Notes under the pieces: model-generated | Seen by the model: the letters and a program-made list of their open reading frames with translations, nothing else | The model's database searches: none | Told to the model about the DNA's origin: nothing | Assembly (NCBI RefSeq): GCF_003712105.1 | Contig: NZ_RHLG01000004.1 | Location: 124,001 to 188,000, forward strand | From: Winogradskyella sp. | GTDB lineage: Bacteria; Bacteroidota; Bacteroidia; Flavobacteriales; Flavobacteriaceae | Direction of reading: 5' to 3' | Length of the DNA: 64,000 nt | Program-made: the position numbers and the translations under genes | Shown here: one piece after another, positions 45,699 to 54,760 of the stretch | Layout: the number at the start of each line of letters is the position of its first letter | Numbering within the stretch: the stretch's first letter is position 1

Positions 45699-46193
45699 CT
45701 ACAATTTTATCTGTTGTTTCATAGCTTCTACGATGTTATACGCCGCCGGGCATATCGCTACATTTTTTAATGTAAGATTTGAGATTTGTTGAAACTTCTT
45801 TCTATCGGTATGTGGAAACTCTCTACATGCCTTAGGTCTTACATCGTATATGCTACAATAATTATCTACTCCTAAAAACGTACAAGGCACACGTTGTAGT
45901 ACATAATCATTTTCTTCGTCTAGCCTCAAAAATTGTTCCACAAACTTTTGTGGTTTCATTTTAAAATGTTTTGCAATACGCTCAATGTCTTTATCTGTAA
46001 ATAATGGTCCTGTAGTTTTACAACAATTAGCACACTCTAAGCAATCCGTTTTACCAAACTCTTCTTCGTGCAAGTCTTGCATAATATAATCTAACTGTTT
46101 TGGAGGCTTTTTTCTTAGTTTGGCAAAAAAGGTTTTATTTTCCTTATACTTATCTTTGGCCAACTTTGGAAGTCTATCGATTTGGTCTTGCAT
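45699..46193 (-). CDS. YkgJ family zinc/iron-chelating cysteine-cluster protein
   Basis: 164 residues. The cysteine motif CLECANCCKTTGP (CxxCxxCC) plus C105-type CTFLGVDNYCSIYDVRPKACREFPH is diagnostic. Thought to bind a metal or an Fe-S cluster; function unknown. First gene of a minus-strand run ending at the GDPD gene. Confidence 0.9.
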   Translation of the reverse strand: MQDQIDRLPKLAKDKYKENKTFFAKLRKKPPKQLDYIMQDLHEEEFGKTDCLECANCCKTTGPLFTDKDIERIAKHFKMKPQKFVEQFLRLDEENDYVLQRVPCTFLGVDNYCSIYDVRPKACREFPHTDRKKFQQISNLTLKNVAICPAAYNIVEAMKQQIKL

Positions 46194-46269
46194 ATTGTAA
46201 AGATAATTAGAATGTTAAGCCGAATCAAATTGAATTTAAAACTATCTACATTAATGTGTATTTTTGAAT

Positions 46270-46470
46270 ATGAATCAAAACTTTAATACAATCAACCTTG
46301 AATGTGTAGAAGCTAACAAAGTGTCTATATGGTTTAAAATTATTGCCTTTATTCTTACCTTATTTTTAGTTTTTATTCCAATGTATGAGTTAATTGCTTA
46401 TGCTCTTCCATCTAACATTTATCAATGTACATATGGTATAGTTGGGACTTGCGGATGTATTATTCCCTAA
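46270..46470 (+). CDS. Small single-TM protein with cysteine-rich tail
   Basis: 66 residues from the ATG at 46270; a TTG at 46264 would overlap a TATTTTTG promoter-like box. One hydrophobic helix (about 18-42) is followed by a short tail YQCTYGIVGTCGCIIP with three cysteines. I do not recognise the family. It lies 25 bp upstream of a methyltransferase gene on the same strand, so the two may be co-transcribed. It may be a small membrane protein or a short peptide precursor; a spurious ORF is also possible. Confidence 0.5.
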   Translation: MNQNFNTINLECVEANKVSIWFKIIAFILTLFLVFIPMYELIAYALPSNIYQCTYGIVGTCGCIIP

Positions 46471-46495
46471 CGATTATATTTTACGGTAAATTAAT

Positions 46496-47194
46496 ATGGA
46501 TAAAGACCTTTTTGGAAAAGCACTTTTAGATTATTATTCTAACAATTACAGTGAAGACCTGATCACATCTACCAGTATTTCTGATGAAGATGTGTTACCG
46601 CTTCCATATTTGTTTAGACACTTTTCTGAAATGCCTAAGCTAGAACAAAAGGCTTTACATCTTTCAAAAGGAAAGGTTTTAGATGTTGGTTGTGGCTCGG
46701 GTTCTCATAGTTTGTGGTTACAAAAACAAGGCTTTGATATAAAAGCCATTGATATCTCTGAAGGTGCAGCTGAAGTTGCTAAATCTAGAGGTGTTTTAAA
46801 AGTAGAACATAAATCACTTTTAGAAGAAACAGAGACTTTTGACACCATTCTTTTACTTATGAATGGCACTGGCATCTTTCAAACCTTAGAAGATACACCT
46901 AAATACTTGAAGCATTTAAAAACATTGCTTAATCCCGATGGGCAAATCTTAATCGATTCATCAGATATTAAATACATGTATCAAGACGATGATGGTGGTT
47001 ATTGGCAAGATGTTAATACCAATTATTATGGGGAATTAGATTATTACCTTAGATACAAAGACGAAGAAGAAACACCCATAAAATGGCTCTATATCGATTT
47101 TGAAACCTTAAATATAGCTTGTGCTTCTGTAGGTCTTAATTGCGAAAAAATTAGAGATGGTGAGCATTATGATTATTTGGCTAGGTTAACCTAA
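46496..47194 (+). CDS. Class I SAM-dependent methyltransferase
   Basis: 232 residues. Rossmann motif I VLDVGCGSGSHSLWL (about 63-77) and post-I acidic IKAIDIS, plus motif II/III FDTILLLMNGTG. Substrate unknown. Cytoplasmic. Convergent with the amidohydrolase gene (6-bp gap). Confidence 0.88.
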   Translation: MDKDLFGKALLDYYSNNYSEDLITSTSISDEDVLPLPYLFRHFSEMPKLEQKALHLSKGKVLDVGCGSGSHSLWLQKQGFDIKAIDISEGAAEVAKSRGVLKVEHKSLLEETETFDTILLLMNGTGIFQTLEDTPKYLKHLKTLLNPDGQILIDSSDIKYMYQDDDGGYWQDVNTNYYGELDYYLRYKDEEETPIKWLYIDFETLNIACASVGLNCEKIRDGEHYDYLARLT

Positions 47195-47200
47195 TATTAG

Positions 47201-48817
47201 CTATTGCTTTTTGCCTGCAACATATGTACCCACAACCTTCGCCTCAGGTATATCTTTCGTATCAACAGTCATGATATCTTTATCGATAATGATAAAATCT
47301 GCAAACTTCCCAACTTCAACACTTCCTTTTTCTTGGTCTTCAAAATTTGAATATGCTGCCCAAATGGTCATACCACGCAACGCTTCTTCTCTACTCAATG
47401 CATTTTCCATCTGAAAACCTCCTTCAGGATATTGCTCCAAATCTTGTCGAGCAACAGCCGCATAAAACGTCAACATTGGGTTAACTCGTTCTACCGGGAA
47501 ATCGGTTCCTAAAGCGACTTTTCCGTATTGCTCTAATAAATCTTTAAACGCATAAGCACCTTTCATACGTTCAGCACCTACTCTATCTTCAGCCCAATAC
47601 ATATCACTAGTAGCATGTGTTGGCTGTACGGAAGGAATGATATCCTTAAATAATGCAAAATCTTCAGGAGAAATCACTTGAGCATGTTCTATTTTCCAAC
47701 GGCGATTTGGTTTACCCTGTAATACCTTTCTATAAGTGTTTAATACAGCATGATTGGCAGAATCTCCTATAGCATGTGTGTTCATCTGATATTCAGAGTT
47801 AGAAATTCGCTGAGCTGTTTCCTGAAGTGTCGCAATATCATTAACCAATAATCCAAAATGTCCTGGCTTATCACTATAAGGGTCGCGCAACATAGCTCCT
47901 CGAGAACCTAATGCCCCATCGGCATAAAATTTAAATGAGCGTACGTTTAAGAAATCTGTTTTTATAATGCCTTTATTAATAAAATAGTCTAAATTTTTGG
48001 GTGTTGCTGATGCCATGGCATAGACACGCATTTTTAAATCTCCTGTTTGGTGTAAGCTATCTATAAGGTTTATAGCTTCTATACTCAAACCTGCATCATT
48101 TACGGTTGTTAATCCTAGATCAAAGCAAACTTTTTGAGCATCGAGCAATGCTGTAATAGCTTCTTCTTTAGTAGATACAGGCCAATGGTCCATAACTAAA
48201 GATTCTGCATTATCAATTAGTACGCCTGTAAGCTTTCCATCTTCGAGTAGTAATTCGCCACCGTCTATTTTACTGCTTTCAGTCACCTTTCCTAAATCTA
48301 ATGCTGCCTGATTTGCCAAAATTGCATGACCATCAACACGAGTTAATGAAATTGGTGTATTTGGGAATAATTCATCGAGTTTAGCCTTGTTAGGAAAGGA
48401 TTTATCTTCCCAATCGTTTTGGTCCCAACCGCGACCCATAATAAAATCGAGGTTTTTTTCACCTTGAAAAGCTACAATACGCTCAATGACCTCATCATAA
48501 CTTTTGGTACCCATTAAATCCACTTGTTGTAGTCCAATCCCAAGGTTTAGAAAATGGCAATGGGCATCAATTAAACCAGGCGTAATAGTTTGTCCTTTAG
48601 CGTCAACTACATTATCTGATTTAAAACTTTCGATTATCGTTTCTGAAGTACCAACTGCAACAAACTTCCCATCTTTTATAGCAAATGCTTCTGCTTTACT
48701 AAAGCCATCATCTACGGTGTAAATATTAGCGTTAGTAACTATTAAATCGGCATGTTCTGTATTATCCTGACACGAAACAATTAGGCATAGAATTATTATA
48801 AAAAGTAAATTTTTCAT
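47201..48817 (-). CDS. Amidohydrolase family lipoprotein (YtcJ-like, amidohydrolase 3)
   Basis: 538 residues. Lipobox LIVSC near residue 16. The metal-dependent amidohydrolase fold shows DAHCHFLNLG (about 88-97), MGRGWDQNDW, HAIGDSANH, IEHAQ and GTDFPVE. Related proteins are annotated as N-substituted formamide deformylases or exoenzyme-regulatory AepA-like; the substrate is not known. Its start lies just behind the hairpin at 48855-48882. Confidence 0.88.
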   Translation of the reverse strand: MKNLLFIIILCLIVSCQDNTEHADLIVTNANIYTVDDGFSKAEAFAIKDGKFVAVGTSETIIESFKSDNVVDAKGQTITPGLIDAHCHFLNLGIGLQQVDLMGTKSYDEVIERIVAFQGEKNLDFIMGRGWDQNDWEDKSFPNKAKLDELFPNTPISLTRVDGHAILANQAALDLGKVTESSKIDGGELLLEDGKLTGVLIDNAESLVMDHWPVSTKEEAITALLDAQKVCFDLGLTTVNDAGLSIEAINLIDSLHQTGDLKMRVYAMASATPKNLDYFINKGIIKTDFLNVRSFKFYADGALGSRGAMLRDPYSDKPGHFGLLVNDIATLQETAQRISNSEYQMNTHAIGDSANHAVLNTYRKVLQGKPNRRWKIEHAQVISPEDFALFKDIIPSVQPTHATSDMYWAEDRVGAERMKGAYAFKDLLEQYGKVALGTDFPVERVNPMLTFYAAVARQDLEQYPEGGFQMENALSREEALRGMTIWAAYSNFEDQEKGSVEVGKFADFIIIDKDIMTVDTKDIPEAKVVGTYVAGKKQ

Positions 48818-48854
48818 TTGGTTTTGTTAGCTAAATTTTGAAGTATAAAAATAC

Positions 48855-48882
48855 GAAAAGCGTTCTATACAGAACGCTTTTG
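48855..48882 (-). terminator. Terminator downstream of the beta-barrel gene and its tail copy
   Basis: AAAAGCGTTCT pairs with AGAACGCTTTT around a 4-nt loop. It lies 30 bp beyond the second copy of the beta-barrel gene's 3' end, suggesting that the second copy occupies the original gene-terminator position. Confidence 0.75.
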
Positions 48883-48912
48883 AAAATTTCTAACGCTATT
48901 TAAAGATTCTGT

Positions 48913-48951
48913 TTAGAAATCGAACTGATACGTAGCACCTGCTAAAAACTG
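48913..48951 (-). pseudogene. Relic second copy of the beta-barrel gene 3' end
   Basis: The minus strand encodes QFLAGATYQFDF and a TAA, the same 12 residues that end the intact gene (49049-49011). Nine of 13 codons differ, all at third positions. Similarity stops exactly where the REP-like element begins (48952). Confidence 0.85.
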
Positions 48952-48972
48952 CACTTCGACTTTCGCTCAGTG
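48952..48972 (-). repeat. REP-like element, copy 3
   Basis: The minus strand reads CACTGAGCGAAAGTCGAAGTG, abutting the tail copy at 48951. Same type as the elements behind tRNA-Thr. Confidence 0.7.
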
Positions 48973-49010
48973 ACCAAGATTAACATTTTTATCCCACTAT
49001 ACTCAATATT

Positions 49011-50735
49011 TTAAAAATCAAATTGGTAGGTGGCTCCCGCTAAAAATTGAATGCCTTGAACTGGGAAGTTCTGCCAACGTTGATAATCTTGATTTGCGAT
49101 ATTATTTACTTTTCCAAATACAGATAAATAATCTGTTACATTATAACCAAGGTGTGCGTTAGCATCAAAAAAGCTATCCAAAGTTATCATAGTTCTTTGC
49201 GGTGGTAATAATGTTCCAAGCAATACAGATTCGTCCATGCGTTCACCTGTGAAAAATAGGCTTCCGCCCATATACCATTTTTCAGAAATTTGATAATCTA
49301 AAAATACCGAACCTGTCACATTTGGTAAGTTCCAAGCCTCTGCTTCATTATCTGTATTGTAATTAAAGTATTCGCCTTTAATAGCTAATTTAAAATTACG
49401 ATTGACGTCAATATTTAATTCACCTGCTACAGAAAATGTTTTGACATTGTCATAAACCACATTAAACGAGTTTCCAAACTGATAATCTTCAGTAGCAAAA
49501 CTTTGAGCATCATTAGCCTTAAACAATGGCTTACTTTCTTCGGCGAAATAATTACCCTTAATGTTGTAACTCACGGAATTAGAAAGTTTTCCTTTTAACC
49601 CTATAAATCCATGATATTGTTGATCTGTCGGTGTTACCAATAACGTTGGCGATACAAAAGGATTCTCATTGACAAAATCGTAATAAGAGTTTTGTATTAA
49701 ATCACCTTTAACTCCAGCATAACCAATTAAGATATCATTAACTAATCTATATGTTGCTTCTATATTTGGATAGAGAAATAACTTATTATCACTCATTTCG
49801 GTATCATTAAGATAGGTTAATTGTATACCTAAATCTACCGTTAAATCATCTTGCTTTATTTGGTAGGATGGTGCTAGACTTACATTTACATTGCCATAAT
49901 CTATACCAGAAGTTGTGATATAGTTTCGCTCAAAATTGCCACCGATATAATCTACTCTTAACTTGGTTGCAATAATTTCATCTTGAATTGGCACATCGAA
50001 TTCTGTCTTCGCCACAAAACGGTTTTCGCCTGAATCTCTATCATCTCCAAAACGTCTAAAGCGTACACTACCGTTTTTAATAATAGCATCATCAAAGTTT
50101 AACTTACCACCTACATAAAAACTATTATATCTAATCTTTGGGTCAATGGTAGCAGCTTCAGTAGGTCCAAAAAATTGCTGAGGTAAGCCATACCAATTGT
50201 AAGTCATGAGGTCTGCTCCTAAATCTAACTTCCAAGAAAAATCATTTAGCTTTTTGGAGTAATTGACATTAAGTCCCGTTTTGGAGAAATTATTATCTAA
50301 CAAGACGCCATCTATTTCACCTTGTGATGAATGATGACTAAAATAACCTCCAACATTTTCACCACTACTTAACTCATGATTTAAATACACTTCGCCTAAT
50401 ATGGTGGTGTAAGAACCAACACCTAATGATGCATAATTATCGTATAACTTTATAGGTTTAGCTTTATCTACCTTAGCAGCTCTTCCTTTTGCTGGCGTAA
50501 ACGTAGACGCCACAGGGATTGAAAAGATATTATACTTTACCTCTTTTTTCTTAATGGTATTAGCATCTTCTAAAGACGGCTTGTCTTTAATTTTGAATGC
50601 ATCAGAAATAGTAGGCGTATATGGCTTAATGACGTTTATTTTCTGGTCATCAATAGTATCTTTTGTTCGCTCTTGCGAAAACCCAAAAAAGGATACAACT
50701 AGTAGAAGTGACGTTATTTTATAATTGATGTTCAT
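49011..50735 (-). CDS. Outer-membrane beta-barrel protein (plug-less TonB-receptor-like)
   Basis: 574 residues. Signal peptide (1-20, ending FGFSQ). Residues about 21-90 are a linker; from about 95 the sequence alternates polar and hydrophobic residues in barrel strands, ending in a C-terminal aromatic strand (LAGATYQFDF) recognised by the BAM machinery. No TonB-box/plug domain is visible. It starts 73 bp after the stop of the large TPR gene, which probably makes them partners. The role is likely outer-membrane transport or assembly; the specific substrate is unknown. Confidence 0.78.
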   Translation of the reverse strand: MNINYKITSLLLVVSFFGFSQERTKDTIDDQKINVIKPYTPTISDAFKIKDKPSLEDANTIKKKEVKYNIFSIPVASTFTPAKGRAAKVDKAKPIKLYDNYASLGVGSYTTILGEVYLNHELSSGENVGGYFSHHSSQGEIDGVLLDNNFSKTGLNVNYSKKLNDFSWKLDLGADLMTYNWYGLPQQFFGPTEAATIDPKIRYNSFYVGGKLNFDDAIIKNGSVRFRRFGDDRDSGENRFVAKTEFDVPIQDEIIATKLRVDYIGGNFERNYITTSGIDYGNVNVSLAPSYQIKQDDLTVDLGIQLTYLNDTEMSDNKLFLYPNIEATYRLVNDILIGYAGVKGDLIQNSYYDFVNENPFVSPTLLVTPTDQQYHGFIGLKGKLSNSVSYNIKGNYFAEESKPLFKANDAQSFATEDYQFGNSFNVVYDNVKTFSVAGELNIDVNRNFKLAIKGEYFNYNTDNEAEAWNLPNVTGSVFLDYQISEKWYMGGSLFFTGERMDESVLLGTLLPPQRTMITLDSFFDANAHLGYNVTDYLSVFGKVNNIANQDYQRWQNFPVQGIQFLAGATYQFDF

Positions 50736-50763
50736 TGATTTTTGATTTTGATGGCTTCGGCTT

Positions 50764-50784
50764 CACTGCGACTAACGCTCAGTG
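50764..50784 (-). repeat. REP-like element, copy 4 (within a larger palindromic segment)
   Basis: The minus strand reads CACTGAGCGTTAGTCGCAGTG, 25 bp behind the TPR gene stop. Flanking GGCTGAG... and ...GAAGCC extend the imperfect palindrome to about 50753-50806. Here no second copy of the TPR gene's tail is seen. Confidence 0.65.
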
Positions 50785-50808
50785 ACCACTCTCAGCCTGA
50801 CAGATTTA

Positions 50809-53800
50809 TTAATTGTCATCAGATTCGATTGATGAATTTGTTTTAGCTTCCTCAGATTTTATAATATCGAGTTCTCGTTTAGCTTCGGCCACAACATCAT
50901 CAAACTCTGGGAAACTAGAAATAACACTTTCTAAAATATAAGTTGCTTGGAATGCATCGTCTAATGCATAATAGTTCTTCGCCATGACAATTAATCCTTT
51001 TGCAGAATACAACTTATAGCTGCTATAATCTTTAGCTAGCTTTTGCACCTCAGCATTAGAAGCTTGATACTTTCCTTTTTTATTCTTGAAATACGCACTA
51101 AAGTATAATGCCTCTGCAGCTACACCACCAGATGCCGTTTTTTGCACCAATGAATACGCTGTTTCTGCTTTAGACTCATTACCTGTTTCCCAAGCCGAAC
51201 GTGCAATAACAAGCTGAGCATCGTTTTTAATTTTAGAATCTAAATTAGATTTAGACACTACTTTTTCAGCATAGCTTTCCGCATTAGTATAGTCCTTGGT
51301 TTGATAATATGCATTCATCAAATTAGATTGCGCATAGATTCTATTTTGAGGGTAATCAGCTTCTGACTCTAAACGCGCTAAAACTGTAATGGCATTATTC
51401 CAATCAGAATCATTCAGGTAAATTTCACTTAATTTTACCATAGCCTGCTCAGTATACTCACCTTTAGCAGCATCTACAACGGCTCTATAATGTGGCTTTG
51501 CATTATCAAAAAGTTCTTTTTTATAGTATTGCTGGGCTAAATAGAAATGTGATTTAACAGCGTGAATACCATTTGGAAACGCATTAAGATATTTATTGAA
51601 TTGCGTTATGGCTTCATCAGTATTGCCATCTAAATATTGTTTTTCTGCAGCCAGATATGTTGTGTTATCTAGTTCTGCATCAGTAACCTCAACATAATCT
51701 AAAGTTTTGACCCAACGTGCATATTCATCTACTCTGCCTAAATCAATATAGATTAAACGTGCAGTTGAGACTGCCTGCACTGCTTCTTGCGAGCCAGCAT
51801 AATCTTTTGCAACAGTTCTAAACTTTCTTAGCGCTAATTCATTATCACTGGCATTGTAATGAATAAGTCCTTGACGTAATAACGATTTAGAAATAAAAGC
51901 ACTGCGTTTGTATTCAGAATTTAAACGGTCGTACATACGCATTGCCTTGTCTGTATCATTAGCTTTTACATAGGAGTTTGCCAGCTCATACATTGCATCG
52001 TCTCGTAATCCTGACCTAGGATAACCTTCGATAAAACCTGTAAGTTCAGCAATCTTTGTTGAAGCCTTACCCATATAACCATTACTCATTGCCTTCTGAA
52101 AAGCAGCATAATCGGTTTCGATTTCATTTATTGAGATGGCTTTATCATAAGCATTGATTGCACTTGCATAATCGCTTGACACAAAATAACCATCACCCAG
52201 TCTTAAATAAGTGTCATTTACCCTTAATTTGTCATCTTTATTTGACTTGATAAATGCATTAAAGTAGCTTGAAGCTTGGTTATAATCTTTCAGTTTAAAA
52301 TAAGTATATCCCAAATTGTAATCCAGGTTTTTAATCTCTTCAGTATCAGTAACACCTTCTTGCTGCTTAAACTGTTTAAAGCCGATTAATGCTTCGTTAT
52401 AATTTGTAAGATTATAGTCTGTTTCAGCTTTCCAGAATGTAGCTCTAGCAGTGTATATATTATCTCGTTGTTCGCCTAAAGATTTGTTAAACAACTCTAT
52501 AGCCTCACTGTATTTATCTTCATTATATAATTCAATTCCTCGATAGAAAGCCACTTTTTGATACGCAACTTTATTTTCAAAACTCTTTTTATCTTCTAGA
52601 AGATTCAGCGCTTCTTTATAGTTTTTAGACGTGATATAAGAATCTATAAGTAAAGCCTCAATGTCTTCTTTATATGGTGTTTTTGGATATGCATCTAAAT
52701 AGCCTGCCAATACTTGCGGTACTGATTGATATGGGTTACCTATCTCGTAACTTATTTTTGCATAATTTAACCAAGCATCTTCTTTGATTTTTTCATCAAA
52801 ATTCATCTGAGACGCATTTCTAAATGCATTAAGTGCTTCAGGTTTTTTATCTAAGTTAATATAACTCTCACCTAAATGGTAATAGGCATTTTGTGCTACA
52901 GAATCGTTACCATCAATTATTTTATTAAACTCTGATATTGCATTCTCAAAGTCATTCTGTTTGTAATAGGCATACCCTAATTGGTAAAAATCGGTGTTAT
53001 TCCAACGTCCATTTTTACCTTTATATACTTTTAAATACGGAATGGCTTCAGTATACTTTTTAAGATTGAAATAACTTTCGCCTATTATTTTTGAAAGTTC
53101 TGAAGTTTCTTGAGCATTACTTTTTGGTAATTGAGCTTCAGCTAACTCAATAGCTTTTTCGAACTTACCTAGTTTGAAGTTTAAATCTGCCTGATAGTAA
53201 TTAAGTTTCTCTTTATATTTTTCGTTATCCGAAACTTGTTCAAAGTAATCATTAGCCGCATCGTAGTCGTCACCTTCGTATGCCATAAAACCCAAATAAT
53301 ATTTGGCCTGAGAACCGTATTCGTCAGTATCTTTAACCCTATTTAAGTACTTAGTTGCTCCTTTTTTGTTTCTGGTAGCGTATAAGCTATACCCATAATT
53401 GAAATTGTATTTTTCTTGCTCTTTACGAGCAATACTCATTTCATCTACCTTTTCATACCACTTACGAGCGTAGGCATAATCTGAGTTTTCAAAATAGTAA
53501 TCGGCCACATCTACAAACGCTGTATTCCGTTTTGTACTCGTTGGATATTCTTTTACAAAATCCTCAACAAGGTCATCAGCATTTTTTTGATTAAGGCGCA
53601 CAGCACAATTGGCAATGTAATAACTACAATCAGACTTTAATACCTCATCTTTTGTGGCGTACTTTATATCATCAAAAAGAGATTGAGCTGCTTTGAACTG
53701 TTTATTGTTGTATAAGGTTAACGCTTTTTGATAGGACTTAAATTGGCTTGTGTATATCGCTGTCTCTTGAGAAAAAACAAATGCGGATACAAGTATAAAA

Positions 53801-53832
53801 AAGACAGCAAACCGTTTTTTTAGTAGAACCAT
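50809..53832 (-). CDS. Large exported tetratricopeptide-repeat protein
   Basis: 1007 residues. Signal peptide (1-20, ending VFSQ). Nearly the whole protein is TPR repeats (for example LYNNKQFKAAQSLFDDI, KLGKFEKAIELAEAQ, YKQNDFENAISEFNKII, LKDYNQASSYFNAFI, DSDWNNAITVLARLE), more than 20 units. Likely a periplasmic scaffold working with the outer-membrane barrel encoded next in the operon. Family members of this size are common in flavobacteria and usually annotated only as TPR proteins. Confidence 0.9.
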   Translation of the reverse strand: MVLLKKRFAVFFILVSAFVFSQETAIYTSQFKSYQKALTLYNNKQFKAAQSLFDDIKYATKDEVLKSDCSYYIANCAVRLNQKNADDLVEDFVKEYPTSTKRNTAFVDVADYYFENSDYAYARKWYEKVDEMSIARKEQEKYNFNYGYSLYATRNKKGATKYLNRVKDTDEYGSQAKYYLGFMAYEGDDYDAANDYFEQVSDNEKYKEKLNYYQADLNFKLGKFEKAIELAEAQLPKSNAQETSELSKIIGESYFNLKKYTEAIPYLKVYKGKNGRWNNTDFYQLGYAYYKQNDFENAISEFNKIIDGNDSVAQNAYYHLGESYINLDKKPEALNAFRNASQMNFDEKIKEDAWLNYAKISYEIGNPYQSVPQVLAGYLDAYPKTPYKEDIEALLIDSYITSKNYKEALNLLEDKKSFENKVAYQKVAFYRGIELYNEDKYSEAIELFNKSLGEQRDNIYTARATFWKAETDYNLTNYNEALIGFKQFKQQEGVTDTEEIKNLDYNLGYTYFKLKDYNQASSYFNAFIKSNKDDKLRVNDTYLRLGDGYFVSSDYASAINAYDKAISINEIETDYAAFQKAMSNGYMGKASTKIAELTGFIEGYPRSGLRDDAMYELANSYVKANDTDKAMRMYDRLNSEYKRSAFISKSLLRQGLIHYNASDNELALRKFRTVAKDYAGSQEAVQAVSTARLIYIDLGRVDEYARWVKTLDYVEVTDAELDNTTYLAAEKQYLDGNTDEAITQFNKYLNAFPNGIHAVKSHFYLAQQYYKKELFDNAKPHYRAVVDAAKGEYTEQAMVKLSEIYLNDSDWNNAITVLARLESEADYPQNRIYAQSNLMNAYYQTKDYTNAESYAEKVVSKSNLDSKIKNDAQLVIARSAWETGNESKAETAYSLVQKTASGGVAAEALYFSAYFKNKKGKYQASNAEVQKLAKDYSSYKLYSAKGLIVMAKNYYALDDAFQATYILESVISSFPEFDDVVAEAKRELDIIKSEEAKTNSSIESDDN

Positions 53833-54077
53833 ATGTTCATTTTTTGATTTTTAATATGATGATCAATATCAATTCAAAAGTAAATCAATACCTATGTATT
53901 AACGCAGAAAAATTATCTTAATTATAAACTGACTTATTAAAGATATTTAGTCTATTTTTTGAATTAACTGATATATAGTTCAATTATTAGCCAAGAATTA
54001 TGCCATAATACTATTCACTAAAAATTGATTTTTTTACAATACATTTATAGCCACAAACGTTAGAACAACTAAAATTT
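53833..54077. other. Divergent intergenic region (TPR gene / ftsE)
   Basis: 245 bp, very AT-rich, no ORF. It must hold the promoters for the TPR-barrel operon and the ftsE operon; I see no box good enough to name. Confidence 0.4.
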
Positions 54078-54758
54078 ATGTCACAAACTGTTTTACAACT
54101 CAAAGACGCAAATATTTACCAATCTGATAATCTGGTATTAAGCAATGTAAATATTGAACTGCAAAAAGGCGACTTTGTATATCTTATTGGTAAAACAGGC
54201 AGCGGTAAAAGTAGTTTTATGAAAACACTCTATGGTGACCTAGAACTAACTGAAGGTGAAGGACATATAGTAGAGTTTAATCTACGAGAATTGAAAGAAA
54301 AGGAGATTCCTTTTCTAAGGAGAAAACTTGGTGTTGTTTTTCAGGACTTCAAGTTACTTCCAGATAGAACTGTAAATGGAAATTTAGAATTTGTTTTAAA
54401 AGCTACTGGCTGGAAAGATACAACCGAAATTAGTGAGCGAATTGAAACTGTACTTGATAAAGTTGGAATGAAAACCAAAGGTTTTAAGTTTCCGCATGAA
54501 CTATCAGGCGGTGAGCAACAGCGCGTGGCTATTGCTCGCGCACTTCTCAATGAGCCTGAACTAATTTTGGCTGATGAACCTACAGGAAATCTTGATCCGC
54601 AAACAAGTATAGAGGTTATGGAGTTGTTACAAGACATTAATAAAAATGGTAATACTATTTTGATGGCAACACATGATTATGCATTACTTCTTAGATACCC
54701 AAGTAAGACGTTTAAATGTGATGAAAATAAGGTGTTTGAGGTAGTACAAAGAAAATAG
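54078..54758 (+). CDS. ftsE: Cell division ATP-binding protein FtsE
   Basis: 226 residues. ABC ATPase with Walker A GKTGSGKSS (about 37-45), Q-loop VVFQDFKLLPDRTV (typical of FtsE), signature LSGGEQQRVAIARAL and Walker B LILADEPTGNLD. With FtsX it controls septal peptidoglycan hydrolases. No ftsX follows; instead the polysaccharide genes begin 2 nt later, which is common in Bacteroidota where ftsX is elsewhere. Confidence 0.92.
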   Translation: MSQTVLQLKDANIYQSDNLVLSNVNIELQKGDFVYLIGKTGSGKSSFMKTLYGDLELTEGEGHIVEFNLRELKEKEIPFLRRKLGVVFQDFKLLPDRTVNGNLEFVLKATGWKDTTEISERIETVLDKVGMKTKGFKFPHELSGGEQQRVAIARALLNEPELILADEPTGNLDPQTSIEVMELLQDINKNGNTILMATHDYALLLRYPSKTFKCDENKVFEVVQRK

Positions 54759-54760
54759 TC

